Source: Desulfotignum sp.
Lineage (GTDB): Bacteria; Desulfobacterota; Desulfobacteria; Desulfobacterales; Desulfobacteraceae
Assembly: GCA_021737695.1 (NCBI GenBank)
Contig: JAIPDL010000004.1
Span: forward strand, 1-64,000
DNA: 64,000 nt
Direction of reading: 5' to 3'
This document shows, one piece after another, positions 35,345 to 46,758 of this stretch (position 1 is the stretch's first letter; the number at the start of each line of letters is the position of its first letter). The position numbers and the translations under genes were made by a program. The notes under the pieces were generated by a model. The model had not been told where the DNA came from. It saw nothing but the letters and a program-made list of their open reading frames with translations, and ran no database searches.

Positions 35345-36712
35345 GTGAAAAACAAGGACAAGCTGATATATCGATGTAAAACCTGCGGCAGCCAGACATT
35401 CAAATGGATGGGGCGGTGCCCGGACTGCGGGGACTGGGATTCCCTGGTACAGGAGCGCCAGGTTTCAAAACCAGCGGGGAATTCCGGATCCTTGTTGACT
35501 TCAGAACCGGTTCCCATCGATTCCGTCAAGACAAGCCGGTCATTGCGGATCTGCACGGGTATGAGTGAGTTCGACCGGGTTCTGGGCGGCGGGGTTGTGG
35601 ATGGATCCCTGGTGCTCATCGGCGGTGATCCGGGCATCGGCAAGTCCACGCTTATGCTCCAGGTCCTGTCGGCTCTGGCCCAATCCGGTAAAACCTGTCT
35701 GTATGTATCCGGCGAAGAATCCATTCGCCAGCTTTCCATGCGGGGGCAGCGCCTTGAAAAAGGGTGCTGCCCCTCTTTGCTGATCGTATCGGAAACCAAT
35801 CTGGACGCCATTGCCGCCATGATGGCGAAAACCGCCTATGATGCCGTGGTCATCGACTCCATTCAAACCGTGTTCCAGCCGGATGTCAATTCCACCCCGG
35901 GCAGCGTCACCCAGATCCGGGAGGCGGCCATGCGGTTCATGCATCTGGCCAAATCCAGCGGTACCCCGATTTTTCTGGTGGGGCATGTGACCAAGGTCGG
36001 GGCCATTGCCGGTCCCCGGATCATGGAGCATATGGTGGACACGGTGTTGTATTTTGAAGGCGATAAAAGCCATGTGTTCAGAATATTGCGGGCCGTGAAA
36101 AACCGGTTTGGCTCCACCAATGAAATCGGGGTGTTTGAAATGCGTGAAAAAGGGCTGGTGGAAGTACCCAATCCATCGGCCGTGTTTCTGGCTGAACGGA
36201 CATCCGTGGCACCGGGATCCGTGGTCACGGCCTGTATGGAGGGAACCCGTCCCATTCTGGTGGAAATCCAGGGACTGGTCTCCACTTCCAGCCTGGGCAA
36301 TCCCCGGCGCACCGTGCTCGGGCTGGATATTCAGCGGGTGGCACTGATCGTGGCGGTTATGGAAAAACGTCTGGGAATGAATCTGTCCGGCCTGGATCTG
36401 TTCATGAACGTCACCGGCGGGGTCCGGATTGTGGAACCGTCTGCGGATCTGGCCATTGCAGCGGCCCTGGCAGCCAGTTTTCTGGACAAACCCGTTCCCG
36501 GAAACACCACGTTGATCGGAGAAATCGGCCTGACCGGTGAGATCCGGGCGGTGAGTCATGCCCAGGCCCGGATCAAGGAGGCTGCAAAAATGGGATTTAC
36601 CACCTGTCTGGTGCCGGCCTCGGCATTAAAACAATTGTCAAAAGTTCGCGGCATGACCATAGAAAGTGTCCGATTTTTAAAAGAAGCCATGGAGGTATTG
36701 TTTGGCAGCTAA
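35345..36712 (+). CDS. radA: DNA repair protein RadA
   Basis: Zn finger CKTCGSQTFKWMGRCPDCGDWDSL; GGDPGIGKSTLMLQVL; KNRFGSTNEIGVFEM. Confidence 0.97.
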   Translation: MKNKDKLIYRCKTCGSQTFKWMGRCPDCGDWDSLVQERQVSKPAGNSGSLLTSEPVPIDSVKTSRSLRICTGMSEFDRVLGGGVVDGSLVLIGGDPGIGKSTLMLQVLSALAQSGKTCLYVSGEESIRQLSMRGQRLEKGCCPSLLIVSETNLDAIAAMMAKTAYDAVVIDSIQTVFQPDVNSTPGSVTQIREAAMRFMHLAKSSGTPIFLVGHVTKVGAIAGPRIMEHMVDTVLYFEGDKSHVFRILRAVKNRFGSTNEIGVFEMREKGLVEVPNPSAVFLAERTSVAPGSVVTACMEGTRPILVEIQGLVSTSSLGNPRRTVLGLDIQRVALIVAVMEKRLGMNLSGLDLFMNVTGGVRIVEPSADLAIAAALAASFLDKPVPGNTTLIGEIGLTGEIRAVSHAQARIKEAAKMGFTTCLVPASALKQLSKVRGMTIESVRFLKEAMEVLFGS

Positions 36713-37343
36713 AAAACGCGGGACAAAATCCGGGAACCGGTCCGGGAGGGCCGGCGGTTCAAAATGGGAAGATCACCTCACCCGGCAGGCCCGGGCTGAA
36801 AATTATCCGGCCCGGTCCGTGTACAAACTCAAAGAGATTCAGCAGAAATTTCATGTGATCAAAAAAGCGGATGTGGTTCTGGATCTGGGATGCGCGCCCG
36901 GATCCTGGCTGTTGTATGCATCAAAACAGACAGGGCCCAAAGGCCGTGTCTTCGGTATTGATATTCAAGCCGTCACCATTGATCTGCCGGCAAATGTATC
37001 TGTGATGCAACAAGACATCCTTGACATGACGGATAAAACATTTTTTGATCAGGTGTCCGGATGCGGTGTGGTGCTCTCGGACATGGCACCGGCCACCACG
37101 GGTCGAAAAGATGTGGATGCCTTTCGTTCCTTTGAACTGTGCCGCATGGCACTGGAAACGGTGGATCGTTTTCTGATGGAAAAAGGGCATTTTGTGTGCA
37201 AGATCTTTCAAGGCAATGATTTTGCCCGGTTTGAAAAACAGGTGAAAAAACGGTTCACGGAATGCCGGGTTTTTAAACCGGAAAGTTGCAGAAAACAGAG
37301 CAAAGAAATATATATTATCGCAAAACAAAAACGAGCAACATAA
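36702..37343 (+). CDS. rlmE: 23S rRNA 2'-O-methyltransferase RlmE (FtsJ family)
   Basis: [42 protein letters not shown]. Confidence 0.95.
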   Translation: MAAKKRGTKSGNRSGRAGGSKWEDHLTRQARAENYPARSVYKLKEIQQKFHVIKKADVVLDLGCAPGSWLLYASKQTGPKGRVFGIDIQAVTIDLPANVSVMQQDILDMTDKTFFDQVSGCGVVLSDMAPATTGRKDVDAFRSFELCRMALETVDRFLMEKGHFVCKIFQGNDFARFEKQVKKRFTECRVFKPESCRKQSKEIYIIAKQKRAT

Positions 37344-37359
37344 TGTAAGGAGTGGATTC

Positions 37360-38103
37360 ATGTCAGGACACAGCAAATGGTCGACCATCAAACACAAAAA
37401 AGGGGCGGCCGATAAAAAAAGGGGCAAGATTTTCACCAAGCTGATCAAAGAGATCACGGTGGCGGCCCGCATGGGCGGTGGAGATCAGGAGGCCAATCCG
37501 AGACTGCGCCAGGCCGTTGCCGCGGCCAAGGCCCAGAACATGCCCAAGGAGAATTTTGAGCGGGCCATCAAAAAAGGGACGGGTGAGCTGGAAGGGGTCA
37601 GTTATGAGGAAATCATTTATGAAGGATACGGCCCCGGCGGGGTGGCCGTGCTGGTGGAATGCCTCACTGACAACCGGAATCGTACCATCGCCGATGTCAG
37701 ATACATGTTTGCCAAGGCCGGCGGCAATGTGGGCACGGACGGGTGTGTGGCCTGGATGTTCGACAAAAAAGGGCTGATCGCCGTCAACAAGGAAGGGATG
37801 GATGAGGATACCCTCATGGAAGTCGCATTAGATGCCGGTGCGGAAGACATCAAAGATGAAGGGGACGTGTATGAGGTGATCACGGAACCCGCAGAGTTCG
37901 ATGCCGTGCAGAACGCTCTGGATAAAGCCGAAATCTCCTATGAAGTGGCGGAGATCACCATGATTCCCCAGACCATGACAGCGGTCACGGGCAAGGAGGC
38001 CGAGCAGATGATTCGGTTCATGGAGGCCATCGATGATTGTGATGATGTCCAGAACTTTTATACCAATGCCGATATTCCGGATGAAGTTTACGAAAACATG
38101 TGA
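37360..38103 (+). CDS. YebC/PmpR family protein
   Basis: [50 protein letters not shown]. Confidence 0.97.
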   Translation: MSGHSKWSTIKHKKGAADKKRGKIFTKLIKEITVAARMGGGDQEANPRLRQAVAAAKAQNMPKENFERAIKKGTGELEGVSYEEIIYEGYGPGGVAVLVECLTDNRNRTIADVRYMFAKAGGNVGTDGCVAWMFDKKGLIAVNKEGMDEDTLMEVALDAGAEDIKDEGDVYEVITEPAEFDAVQNALDKAEISYEVAEITMIPQTMTAVTGKEAEQMIRFMEAIDDCDDVQNFYTNADIPDEVYENM

Positions 38104-38139
38104 TCGTTTTTCTCGATTTTTTTGCTGCACCCATGAATC

Positions 38140-38170
38140 AAAGGCCGGCATGACCCCATGCCGGCCTTTT
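38140..38170. terminator. Bidirectional terminator between yebC-like and nadA genes
   Basis: AAAGGCCGGCATG-ACCC-CATGCCGGCCTTTT. Confidence 0.88.
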
Positions 38171-38175
38171 GAATG

Positions 38176-39078
38176 TCAGGCCAGATGGATCATTTTCTGT
38201 ACCGCGCCCAGGGCGTTCTTTCGGATATCTTCCGGCACTCTGATTTCTCCTGACAGGGTTTCCAGACTGTTTTTAATATCTTGCAGACGGATTTTTTTCA
38301 TATCCGTGCACCGCATTTTTTCGGATGCCGGAAAAAATTGCTTGTCCGGGTTGGCTTTTGAGATGGGATACAGCAGGCCGACTTCCGTACCGATGATGAA
38401 CTGGCGGTGCGCACTGTTTTTGGCGTACCGGATCATACCGGAGGTGGACTGGATGGTATCGGCCAAAGCCAGGATTTCGGGCGGACATTCCGGATGGGCC
38501 ATGAACAGCGCCTCCGGGTACTTCTGCCTCGCGTCTGCCACATCTTCCAGGGTCAGGTTGTTGTGAAACGGGCAAAACCCGTCCCATAAATGGATTGTTT
38601 TGTCCGTGTGCCCGGCCGCATATTGGGCCAGGTTTCGGTCCGGTGTCATGAGTACCTCATCTTCAGACTGGGCATTGACCACATCGATCACATTGGCCGA
38701 GGTGCAGCAGATATCAGATACGGCCTTGACCGCGGCAGACGAGTTGACATAGGTGATGACGGGAATGTTTCCCAACGCCTTTTTTCTGGTGCTCAACGCT
38801 TCGGGTGTCACCATGTCCGCCATGGGACAGCCGGCTTCCGGGTTGGGCAGCAGCACGGTTTTATCCGGGCACAGAATGGCGGCCGTCTCCGCCATGAAGT
38901 GGACCCCGCAGAAAACGATGATTTCTGCACTGGTTTTTGCGGCCTTGATACTCAACTCCAGAGAATCACCGCACAGATCCGCTATGTCCTGGATCTCCGG
39001 GGGTTGGTAGTTATGGGCCAGAATGATGGCGTTTTTTTTGCGGGCCAGATCCCGGATCAGTTGTTTCATTTGTTTCAT
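38176..39078 (-). CDS. nadA: Quinolinate synthase
   Basis: AIILAHNYQPPEIQDIADLCGDSLELS; FCGVHFMAETAAILCPDKTVLLPNPEAGCPMADM. Confidence 0.97.
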   Translation of the reverse strand: MKQMKQLIRDLARKKNAIILAHNYQPPEIQDIADLCGDSLELSIKAAKTSAEIIVFCGVHFMAETAAILCPDKTVLLPNPEAGCPMADMVTPEALSTRKKALGNIPVITYVNSSAAVKAVSDICCTSANVIDVVNAQSEDEVLMTPDRNLAQYAAGHTDKTIHLWDGFCPFHNNLTLEDVADARQKYPEALFMAHPECPPEILALADTIQSTSGMIRYAKNSAHRQFIIGTEVGLLYPISKANPDKQFFPASEKMRCTDMKKIRLQDIKNSLETLSGEIRVPEDIRKNALGAVQKMIHLA

Positions 39079-39094
39079 CCTTTAATCGTGCGTT

Positions 39095-39745
39095 TCAATT
39101 CATGTCAATGATGTGGGTTCCCGAAGGAATCTCAAACTCAAACCAGTTATCAGGCATGTCCTGAAATTGGATATCACTGAGTTCAAACCGGGTGATATCC
39201 TTAACATTGTTCACCGTGGTGACCGTCTGAATCTGAAAATCAGTTCTGCTCACCTGGATGCGGATGGATTGGATATCCGTATTTCCAGGGGGGGCTTCCA
39301 GTTGCAGTGCCACCCACTGGTCCGTGGTTTCAGCGACGGACACAGAAAAATTGTCTCTGATTTGTGAGATATCGGATAAAAAAGCCCCCCCGGCACCGGA
39401 CGCAAAAAACGGGGCTGCATCGCCGATCATGACCTGGTTTTCATCCGGCCTGAAAATCCATAGGGTCTGGCCGTTGGTGATGATGTCATGGCGCTCGGGT
39501 GCCAGATACTGCCATTTCATTTTTCCGGGATGGCTGAACCAGGCTTTGCCTGAAGCGGTTTCGCTGATGTCCAGAGCGGACAGAACCGAAGTTTGTTTAA
39601 ATTCAGCGGAGAAACTGCGGCCGGCATATTGATTTTCAAGCCCGGCCAGGACGGTCTGTTCCAGGGAACGGGTATCTGAAGCAGCGGCCCCATGGATCCA
39701 TCCGGAACATAACAGGACAAAGAAAAGAATTCGGAATAATTTCAT
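39095..39745 (-). CDS. lolA: Outer-membrane lipoprotein carrier protein LolA
   Basis: Signal peptide; FSAEFKQTSVLSALDISETASGKAWFSHPGKMKWQYLAPERHDIITNGQTLWIFRPDENQV. Confidence 0.9.
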   Translation of the reverse strand: MKLFRILFFVLLCSGWIHGAAASDTRSLEQTVLAGLENQYAGRSFSAEFKQTSVLSALDISETASGKAWFSHPGKMKWQYLAPERHDIITNGQTLWIFRPDENQVMIGDAAPFFASGAGGAFLSDISQIRDNFSVSVAETTDQWVALQLEAPPGNTDIQSIRIQVSRTDFQIQTVTTVNNVKDITRFELSDIQFQDMPDNWFEFEIPSGTHIIDMN

Positions 39746-39761
39746 AATGAATTTCCTTGTT

Positions 39762-41351
39762 TTAATGCATCAGTTTTTGCGGGTCTTTTCGTTTGTCATC
39801 CGCATACAGGCGCCGAAGCTTGGGTTTTTCAATTTTTCCGGTGGGATTTCGGGGCACATCGCCAAAAAATATTTTTCTTAACCGTTTGTACCGGGGCAAT
39901 GCCTGCTGAAAATCCAGTATATCCTGTTCGCAGATCATGCAATGGGGTTTGACACTGATGATGCCGGCGGGAATTTCCCCGAGCCGTTCGTCCGGCACTC
40001 CGATAACGGCAATGTCTTTGATCTTTTCATGGGTGAGAAAAAAATTTTCGATTTCATTGGGAAAAATGTTTTCCCCCCCGTAAATGATCATATCTTTTCT
40101 CCGGTCCACCAGCCAGATGAATCCGTCTTTGTCATACCTGGCAATGTCACCGGTGTAAAGCCAACCATCCTTGAGCGCTTCTTTTGTGGCAACCTCATTT
40201 TTGTAATAAGCTCTCATGACGCCGGGCCCCCGGACGATCAGTTCTCCGGTTTCACTGGCAAACAGATGGTTGCCCTGCTTGTCCACGATTCTGGCTTCCC
40301 ACCCATATCCGGCCTTGCCGATGGGTCCGACGTGGTGGCTGTTTTCAATGCCTAAGTGAATACACCCGGGACCCGTGGATTCCGTCAGACCATAGTTGGT
40401 GTCATATGCCTGAAACGGAAAATGTTTTTTCCAGCGCTCCACGAGGCTGGGCGGAACGGGTTGGGCCCCGGAGTGCATGAGCCGCCATTGTTCCAGGCGA
40501 TATTTAGATAAATCAATGGTGCTGTTTTCAATGGCAATGAGAATATCATGGGCCCAGGGAACCAGGAGCCAGGCAATGGTACACTGTTCTTCGGAGATCG
40601 CCTCCAGGATCCATTCCGGTTTCACCCCATTGAGCAGAATACATTTGCCCCCCATCAGCAAACTGCCCATCCAGTGCATTTTGGCTCCCGTGTGATACAG
40701 TGGTGGGATACACAGGAACACATCATCATGGGTCTGGCCGTGATGCCTGTTTTCCACTTCACAGGCATGGGTCAGATTCTGGTGCGTGATCAGCACGGCT
40801 TTGGGCGCGCCCGTGGTACCGGAGGTAAAATACAGGGCTGCGTCATCATCCGGACCGGCATCTATGTCCGGGGGATGATCCTTTTTATGGCCGGCAATGA
40901 ATGTATCATAACAAACCGCCCAGTCCGGACAGGTTTCATCAGGTCCTGCAAAGATCCAGAGGGTGACACTATCGGTCAGATTCTGCCGGATGCCGTCAAT
41001 GCGCTCAATGAATTCCGGCCCGAAAATAAAGGCTTTGGGTTCTGCCGTTCGGGCGCACATCAGAATTTTGTCTGCCTCAAACCGGAAATTCAAAGGCACG
41101 GCCCAGGCACCGGTATAAAGAATTCCGAAATAAATGGGCAGCCATTCCAGATTGTTGGTCATCAATTGTACGACAGTATCTGTCTTTTTAATGCCATGCT
41201 GCCAAAGCCCGTTGGCCAGTTGGCAGGACATGGTATAAAATTGATGCCAGGTGAGCTCTTTTCGGGCGGCCAAGGCGGGTATCCGTTCAACCAGTGCGGT
41301 TTTGTCCCTGTAAAGCCGGCTGTTCTGGGCCAGTATGTCTGTAATTCTCAT
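39762..41351 (-). CDS. AMP-dependent acyl-CoA synthetase/ligase
   Basis: AALYFTSGTTGAPKAVLITHQNL; DGWLYTGDIARYDKDGFIWLVDRRKDMIIYGGENIFPNEIE; start MRITDILAQ. Confidence 0.94.
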   Translation of the reverse strand: MRITDILAQNSRLYRDKTALVERIPALAARKELTWHQFYTMSCQLANGLWQHGIKKTDTVVQLMTNNLEWLPIYFGILYTGAWAVPLNFRFEADKILMCARTAEPKAFIFGPEFIERIDGIRQNLTDSVTLWIFAGPDETCPDWAVCYDTFIAGHKKDHPPDIDAGPDDDAALYFTSGTTGAPKAVLITHQNLTHACEVENRHHGQTHDDVFLCIPPLYHTGAKMHWMGSLLMGGKCILLNGVKPEWILEAISEEQCTIAWLLVPWAHDILIAIENSTIDLSKYRLEQWRLMHSGAQPVPPSLVERWKKHFPFQAYDTNYGLTESTGPGCIHLGIENSHHVGPIGKAGYGWEARIVDKQGNHLFASETGELIVRGPGVMRAYYKNEVATKEALKDGWLYTGDIARYDKDGFIWLVDRRKDMIIYGGENIFPNEIENFFLTHEKIKDIAVIGVPDERLGEIPAGIISVKPHCMICEQDILDFQQALPRYKRLRKIFFGDVPRNPTGKIEKPKLRRLYADDKRKDPQKLMH

Positions 41352-41386
41352 AACCCGTGTGTCACCTTTTATCCTTGGGTCGGGGT

Positions 41387-41427
41387 AAAAAAAATCCTGC
41401 CGGATCAATATAGACCACGGCAGGATT
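41387..41427 (-). terminator. dnaK terminator
   Basis: Perfect 10-bp stem AATCCTGCCG/CGGCAGGATT followed on the minus strand by a T-run. Confidence 0.85.
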
Positions 41428-41458
41428 ATGTTCAACCCGATGGGTTTAAAAAAGGGTG

Positions 41459-43372
41459 TTATTTGTCTTTTTGCACCTCTTCAAAGTCGGCATCCACCAC
41501 ATCGTCATCTGCCTGGGCATCGGATCCACCGGCATTGCCGCCGGCATCACCCTCCTGGGAGGATGCCGCCTGCTGGTACATCACTTCAGCCAGTTTGTGA
41601 GACGCCTGGGACAGGGTTTCGATTTTCTGTTTGATGTCTTCGACATTATCGGAATCCTTGGCCTGTTTCAACGCTTCCACAGCAGATTCAATATTTTTTC
41701 TGGTGTCTTCGTCCACTTTGGAACCGTGTTCCTTTAATGTTTTTTCCGTCTGGTCCACCAGGGCTTCCGCCTGGTTTCGGGTATCCACCAGAATCCGTTT
41801 GTTTTTGTCGTCTTCTGCATGCATTTCCGCATCTTTGACCATTTTTTCGATTTCTTCATCCGACAGACCGGAGGCGGCAGTGATGCGGATGGACTGTTCT
41901 TTGGCCGTGGCTTTGTCTTTGGCAGATACCTGGACGATACCATTGGCATCGATATCAAAGGACACCTCGATCTGGGGAACCCCGCGGGGTGCCGGCGGGA
42001 TATCCGCCAGTTCAAACCGGCCCAGGGTTTTGTTGTCCGCCGCCATTTCCCGTTCCCCCTGAAGCACATGGATGGACACGGCCGGCTGATTGTCCGCCGC
42101 CGTGGAGAACACCTGGCTTTTCTTGGTGGGGATGGTGGTGTTCTTTTCTATGAGTTTGGTCATGACACCGCCTAAGGTTTCAATACCTAAGGAAAGCGGG
42201 GTGACATCCAGCAGCAGTACATCGTTGACATCCCCTTGCAGGACACCGGCCTGGACGGCCGCGCCCATGGCCACCACTTCATCCGGGTTCACCCCTTTGT
42301 GGGGCTTTTTCCCGAATATTTTTTCCACCCGCTCCTGAACGGCCGGCATACGGGTCATGCCGCCCACCAGAACCACTTCATCCACACCGCCGGAACTCAG
42401 TCCGGCTTCTTTTAATGCCTTTTTGCAGGGGCCTTCCAGGTTATCCAGCAGATCCGCCACCAGAGATTCCAGCTTGGCCCGGGTCAGCCTGACGTCCAGG
42501 TGTTTGGGGCCGGAAGCATCCGCCGTGATAAACGGCAGATTGATATTTGTTTCTGTTGAGCTGGACAGTTCCATTTTGGCTTTTTCCGCCGCTTCCTTGA
42601 GCCGCTGAAGTGCCATTTTATCGTTGCGGACATCAATGCCCTGATCTTTTTTGAATTCATTGGCAATATATTCGATGATTCTCAGATCAAAATCTTCACC
42701 GCCCAGGTGGGTGTCTCCGGAGGTGGATTTCACCTCAAACACCCCATCCCCGATTTCAAGGATGGATACATCAAAGGTGCCGCCTCCTAAGTCAAAGACC
42801 GCAATTTTTTCTTCCCCTTTTTTGTCCAGGCCATATGCCAGAGAAGCGGCAGTGGGTTCGTTGATGATCCGTTTGACTTCCAGACCGGCAATTTTGCCGG
42901 CATCTTTGGTGGCCTGGCGCTGACTGTCATTAAAGTAGGCCGGCACGGTGATGACGGCTTCTTTGACCTCTTCACCCAGATAATCCTCAGCCGTTTTTTT
43001 GATATTGGCCAGGATGAATGAAGAAATTTCAGCCGGGCTGTACTGCTTGCCCCTCAAGCTGATCCGGGTGTCCCCGTTGGAGGCCGCTTCAATCTTGTAC
43101 GGCAGGTTGGGGATGTCGGTTTGAATCTCTTTTGAGTTGAATTTCCGGCCGATCAGGCGCTTGACGCCAAATACGGTGTTTTCGGGATTGGTGATGGCCT
43201 GGCGTTTTGCCGTCTGACCCACAATCCGTTCTCCGCCTTCAGTGATGGCGACAATGGAGGGCGTCGTCCGTCCGCCTTCCGCATTGGTGATAATTTTTGC
43301 TTCTCCGCCGGTTTCCATGATTGCTACGCAGGAGTTGGTGGTTCCCAGGTCTATTCCGATTATTTTTCCCAT
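41459..43372 (-). CDS. dnaK: Molecular chaperone DnaK
   Basis: [42 protein letters not shown]. Confidence 0.99.
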   Translation of the reverse strand: MGKIIGIDLGTTNSCVAIMETGGEAKIITNAEGGRTTPSIVAITEGGERIVGQTAKRQAITNPENTVFGVKRLIGRKFNSKEIQTDIPNLPYKIEAASNGDTRISLRGKQYSPAEISSFILANIKKTAEDYLGEEVKEAVITVPAYFNDSQRQATKDAGKIAGLEVKRIINEPTAASLAYGLDKKGEEKIAVFDLGGGTFDVSILEIGDGVFEVKSTSGDTHLGGEDFDLRIIEYIANEFKKDQGIDVRNDKMALQRLKEAAEKAKMELSSSTETNINLPFITADASGPKHLDVRLTRAKLESLVADLLDNLEGPCKKALKEAGLSSGGVDEVVLVGGMTRMPAVQERVEKIFGKKPHKGVNPDEVVAMGAAVQAGVLQGDVNDVLLLDVTPLSLGIETLGGVMTKLIEKNTTIPTKKSQVFSTAADNQPAVSIHVLQGEREMAADNKTLGRFELADIPPAPRGVPQIEVSFDIDANGIVQVSAKDKATAKEQSIRITAASGLSDEEIEKMVKDAEMHAEDDKNKRILVDTRNQAEALVDQTEKTLKEHGSKVDEDTRKNIESAVEALKQAKDSDNVEDIKQKIETLSQASHKLAEVMYQQAASSQEGDAGGNAGGSDAQADDDVVDADFEEVQKDK

Positions 43373-43393
43373 AACATTTCCTCCAATATATCT

Positions 43394-44014
43394 TTATTTT
43401 TCTTCGGGTTCGTCAGTATCATTGCCTGTTGATTTTGAAACGACAACCATGGCAGGCCGGATCAATCTGTCATTAAGAAGGTATCCCGTCTGAAGTACAT
43501 CAGTTACCGTATTTTCCGGGACCTCATTGGTTTCCTTTTGGGTGACGGCCTGATGGAAATTCGGATCAAACAGCTGATTTTCAGCCTGAATCGATTTGAC
43601 ATGGAATTGCTGAAATACTTTCAGAATTTCTTTGTGGGTCAATTTTACCCCTTTTAACAGGGTTTCAAGATCCTGGTTGTTTTCAGCAGAAGCCATGGCC
43701 CGTTCCAGATTGTCCACAACCGGGAGAAATTGTTTGAAAACCATTTCATTGGCAAATTTTTTAAATTCGTCAATTTCTCTTTGCTTTCTTTTTCGGTAGT
43801 TGTCGAATTCTGCAGAAAGTCTGATAAATCGATCCTTTTCAGCTTCAAGCGCTGCTTCCAGCGAAGCGATGTCTGTTTCCTGAGAAGTGGAATCAAGACC
43901 GTCTGTGTCTTTTTCTTCTACAGCCGATTCCGTCTCCTTTAAGGGAGACGGGTCTTTCCCGTTGGGTCCTCCCCTGGACTTTTCTTTCAGTACCAATGTA
44001 TTCTCCTGATCCAA
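43394..44014 (-). CDS. grpE: Nucleotide exchange factor GrpE
   Basis: ERFIRLSAEFDNYRKRKQREIDEFKKFANE-type coiled coil, NQLFDPNFHQAVTQ; directly upstream of dnaK. Confidence 0.96.
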   Translation of the reverse strand: MDQENTLVLKEKSRGGPNGKDPSPLKETESAVEEKDTDGLDSTSQETDIASLEAALEAEKDRFIRLSAEFDNYRKRKQREIDEFKKFANEMVFKQFLPVVDNLERAMASAENNQDLETLLKGVKLTHKEILKVFQQFHVKSIQAENQLFDPNFHQAVTQKETNEVPENTVTDVLQTGYLLNDRLIRPAMVVVSKSTGNDTDEPEEK

Positions 44015-44159
44015 TAAAAATTATAAAATTCAATTGGCAAATAATTAGTTTTTAAATTGATGGCTGAAAAGTAAGTCTGTTTGATTGCATGTCAAGACAT
44101 AAAAAGCGGTGGGAAAAAATAAACCGGCCGGCAGGAGATGCAGATAAATTGCATGATCG

Positions 44160-44262
44160 GGATCGATCCTTGACACAGAAGAGATCACTTATCGCTGCTT
44201 CCTTCCGGACCTGACGAGGTTCATGTCCTTCTGTTACAAGGCGACCGATCAGAATCGATCCA
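44160..44262 (-). ncRNA. ffs: Signal recognition particle RNA (small bacterial type)
   Basis: Minus strand contains GTCAGGTCCGGAAGGAAGCAGC with flanking pairing GGATCGAT...ATCGATCC. Ends approximate. Confidence 0.9.
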
Positions 44263-44389
44263 TATCCGGTCTGCCGGCCGGAATTTGTATATATATAGGG
44301 TTTGAAACGTTTTTTCAAGATGTATATGAAATTTTTAAACTGGACCGGCCCCGGGGAAAAGTGGCGATTCGGTTGTCTGACATGTCTGG

Positions 44390-44463
44390 TCGGGGCGGAG
44401 AGATTTGAACTCCCGACATCCTGCTCCCAAAGCAGGCGCGCTACCAGACTGCGCTACGCCCCG
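44390..44463 (-). tRNA. tRNA-Pro (anticodon TGG)
   Basis: Minus strand CGGGGCGTAGCGCAGTCTGGTAGCGCGCCTGCTTTGGGAGCAGGATGTCGGGAGTTCAAATCTCTCCGCCCCG folds as a cloverleaf. Confidence 0.93.
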
Positions 44464-44693
44464 ATTCAATAGACATAACCACATTCAATATCATTTTAAG
44501 ACCGGTGGCGCAAGTTGTTTTTTTGGGCAATTTTCTTGACACTGAATGGTATAAGCGTTATTTTAGTTAACTTTATTATTTGGGTGTATGGTATGGTGTG
44601 ATTTGATATGCATCACAAGATTTATGCAAATGGTTTGCATTCGGCCCGGGATATAGATGGTTCACTATTAATGGAATGTAACAGGACAAAAAA

Positions 44694-46037
44694 ATGCAGG
44701 TAAAAATTGAAGACAAGAGCGCTGTCAAAAAGGTACTCTATTTTGAAATTCCCAAGGAAAAAGTGGCGAAAGAGCTTGACAAGGCATACAACGAACTGAA
44801 GAAAAAAGCGGATATCAAAGGGTTCAGAAAAGGGAAAATTCCCAGAAAAGTCCTTGAAAATCGTTTTTCCAAAGACGTTCATGCCGATGTCGCCCCCCGG
44901 TTGATTCAGGATTCCTTTGTTGAAGCCATCCAGGAACACAATCTGAACATTGTGGGGGGGCCCCAGCTGGATCCGCCGGAATTGAATCCGGATTCAGACT
45001 ATGTGTTTGATATCACCGTTGAAGTGAAACCGGAACTGCCTGAGATCGATTACAAGGACATGGCCCTTGAAAAAAATCGTTACGCGGTTTCTGATGCTGA
45101 GATCGATGCCCAGATTCATATGATTCAGAAAACCATGGCAAAAAAACAGAAAGTGAGCGAAAGCCGGGCTGTCAAAGCGTCTGATTTTGTCCTGATCGAT
45201 TATCAGGGATTTTTGAACAACGAGCCGTTTGAGCCCACGCCCAAAATAGAAAATTTTCTCTACCAGATAGGGCAAGATAACTTACCTGAAGCGTTTGCCG
45301 AAAAATTGACCGGGTGTGTGCCTGTTCAGGACATAGAGGTTGAAGTGGCTTATCCTGAAGATCATCCGGATGAGAACATGAAGGGGAAAACCATTTTATA
45401 CAAGGTGACGCTCAAAGAAATTCAGGAAGAAATTCTTCCTGAGATCAATGACGATCTGGTCAAGGGCTTAGGCAAGTTTGAGACCCTGGATCAGGTCAAG
45501 GATTCCATCCGGGAAAACCTGGAAAAAGGAAACGAGCAGCGTGTGAAGCACGAGCTCAGTGAACAGATTTTTCAGCACCTGCTGGAAAAATATGAATTCG
45601 AAGTACCCGAAGCCATGATCGAAGGAGAGCTCAACGGGATTATCAGTGAGACAGAGCAGGCGTATTCAGCCAATAACACCAGTCTGGAAGAACATGGATT
45701 GAGCCGTGAGAAACTGTCTGAACAGTACCGGGATGTGGCCGAAAAGCAGGCCCGGCGGCATTTGATTCTCGATAAAATCATCACCCAGGGAAAACTGGAT
45801 CTCACCGACGAAGAGATGGACAAAAGCCTGGAAGAAATGGCCCGGGGCATGAATGCCACTGTGGATGCCATAAAGAATTTTTTCAATATGGATCCCAAAC
45901 AGATGGAATATTACAAACATACCCAGCTTGAAAAAAAGGCGATCGATCTTATCATTGAAACCAGTCAGGTGACGGAAAAAGATCTGGAATCCGACGTTCA
46001 GGAAACATCGGTTTCGGACCCGGAAACTGACGCCTGA
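44694..46037 (+). CDS. tig: Trigger factor
   Basis: MQVKIEDKSAVKKVLYFEIPKEKVAKELDKAYNELKKKADIKGFRKGKIPRKVLE; FKBP-like middle domain; followed by clpP. Confidence 0.96.
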   Translation: MQVKIEDKSAVKKVLYFEIPKEKVAKELDKAYNELKKKADIKGFRKGKIPRKVLENRFSKDVHADVAPRLIQDSFVEAIQEHNLNIVGGPQLDPPELNPDSDYVFDITVEVKPELPEIDYKDMALEKNRYAVSDAEIDAQIHMIQKTMAKKQKVSESRAVKASDFVLIDYQGFLNNEPFEPTPKIENFLYQIGQDNLPEAFAEKLTGCVPVQDIEVEVAYPEDHPDENMKGKTILYKVTLKEIQEEILPEINDDLVKGLGKFETLDQVKDSIRENLEKGNEQRVKHELSEQIFQHLLEKYEFEVPEAMIEGELNGIISETEQAYSANNTSLEEHGLSREKLSEQYRDVAEKQARRHLILDKIITQGKLDLTDEEMDKSLEEMARGMNATVDAIKNFFNMDPKQMEYYKHTQLEKKAIDLIIETSQVTEKDLESDVQETSVSDPETDA

Positions 46038-46128
46038 TCGAATTTGTAAAAACAGATTCATCACAGCCTTGCTCCGAACTGTTTTCGGGACAGGGTTCAG
46101 TAAGAACAGATAACCAAGGAGTTTTATT

Positions 46129-46731
46129 GTGCCATTAGTTCCAATGGTGGTTGAACAAAGCAATCGGGGCGAGCGGGCCTATGATATTTATTCGCGTCTG
46201 TTAAAGGACCGGATTATATTTTTGGGTTCTGCCATTGACAGTGAAATTGCCAACCTCATTGTGGCCCAGCTGCTTTTCCTGGAATCGGAAGATCCGGAAA
46301 AAGACATCAGTTTTTATATCAACTCTCCCGGTGGTGTGGTCACTGCCGGACTGGCCGTGTATGATACCATACAGTACATCAAGCCGGATGTATCGACGGT
46401 TTGTATCGGACAGGCTGCCAGCATGGGGGCATTGCTGCTTGCTGCGGGGGCCCCGAAAAAACGGTTCGCCCTGCCCAACGCCAGAATTATGATCCATCAG
46501 CCTTTAGGGGGTGCCCAGGGCCAGGCAGCGGATATCAAAATTCAGGCCACGGAAATTCTTCGTATGAAAGATACGTTAAACGAGATTCTGGCACATCATA
46601 CCGGCCGGGAAATCGAAAAAATTGCCAAGGACACGGATCGCGATTTTTTCATGTCCGGGGATGAAGCAAAAACCTATGGTATTGTTGACCGGGTGGTTGC
46701 CGACAGAAGCCAATTGGAAGTGGAAGCCTGA
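46129..46731 (+). CDS. clpP: ATP-dependent Clp protease proteolytic subunit
   Basis: [59 protein letters not shown]. Confidence 0.98.
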   Translation: MPLVPMVVEQSNRGERAYDIYSRLLKDRIIFLGSAIDSEIANLIVAQLLFLESEDPEKDISFYINSPGGVVTAGLAVYDTIQYIKPDVSTVCIGQAASMGALLLAAGAPKKRFALPNARIMIHQPLGGAQGQAADIKIQATEILRMKDTLNEILAHHTGREIEKIAKDTDRDFFMSGDEAKTYGIVDRVVADRSQLEVEA

Positions 46732-46758
46732 TTCCGGCTTCAAAGGAGTGCTATTAAT

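Noticed and set aside
40548-41600. 350-aa plus-strand ORF
   Set aside because: Antisense to the acyl-CoA ligase and the 3' end of dnaK; no recognisable domain.
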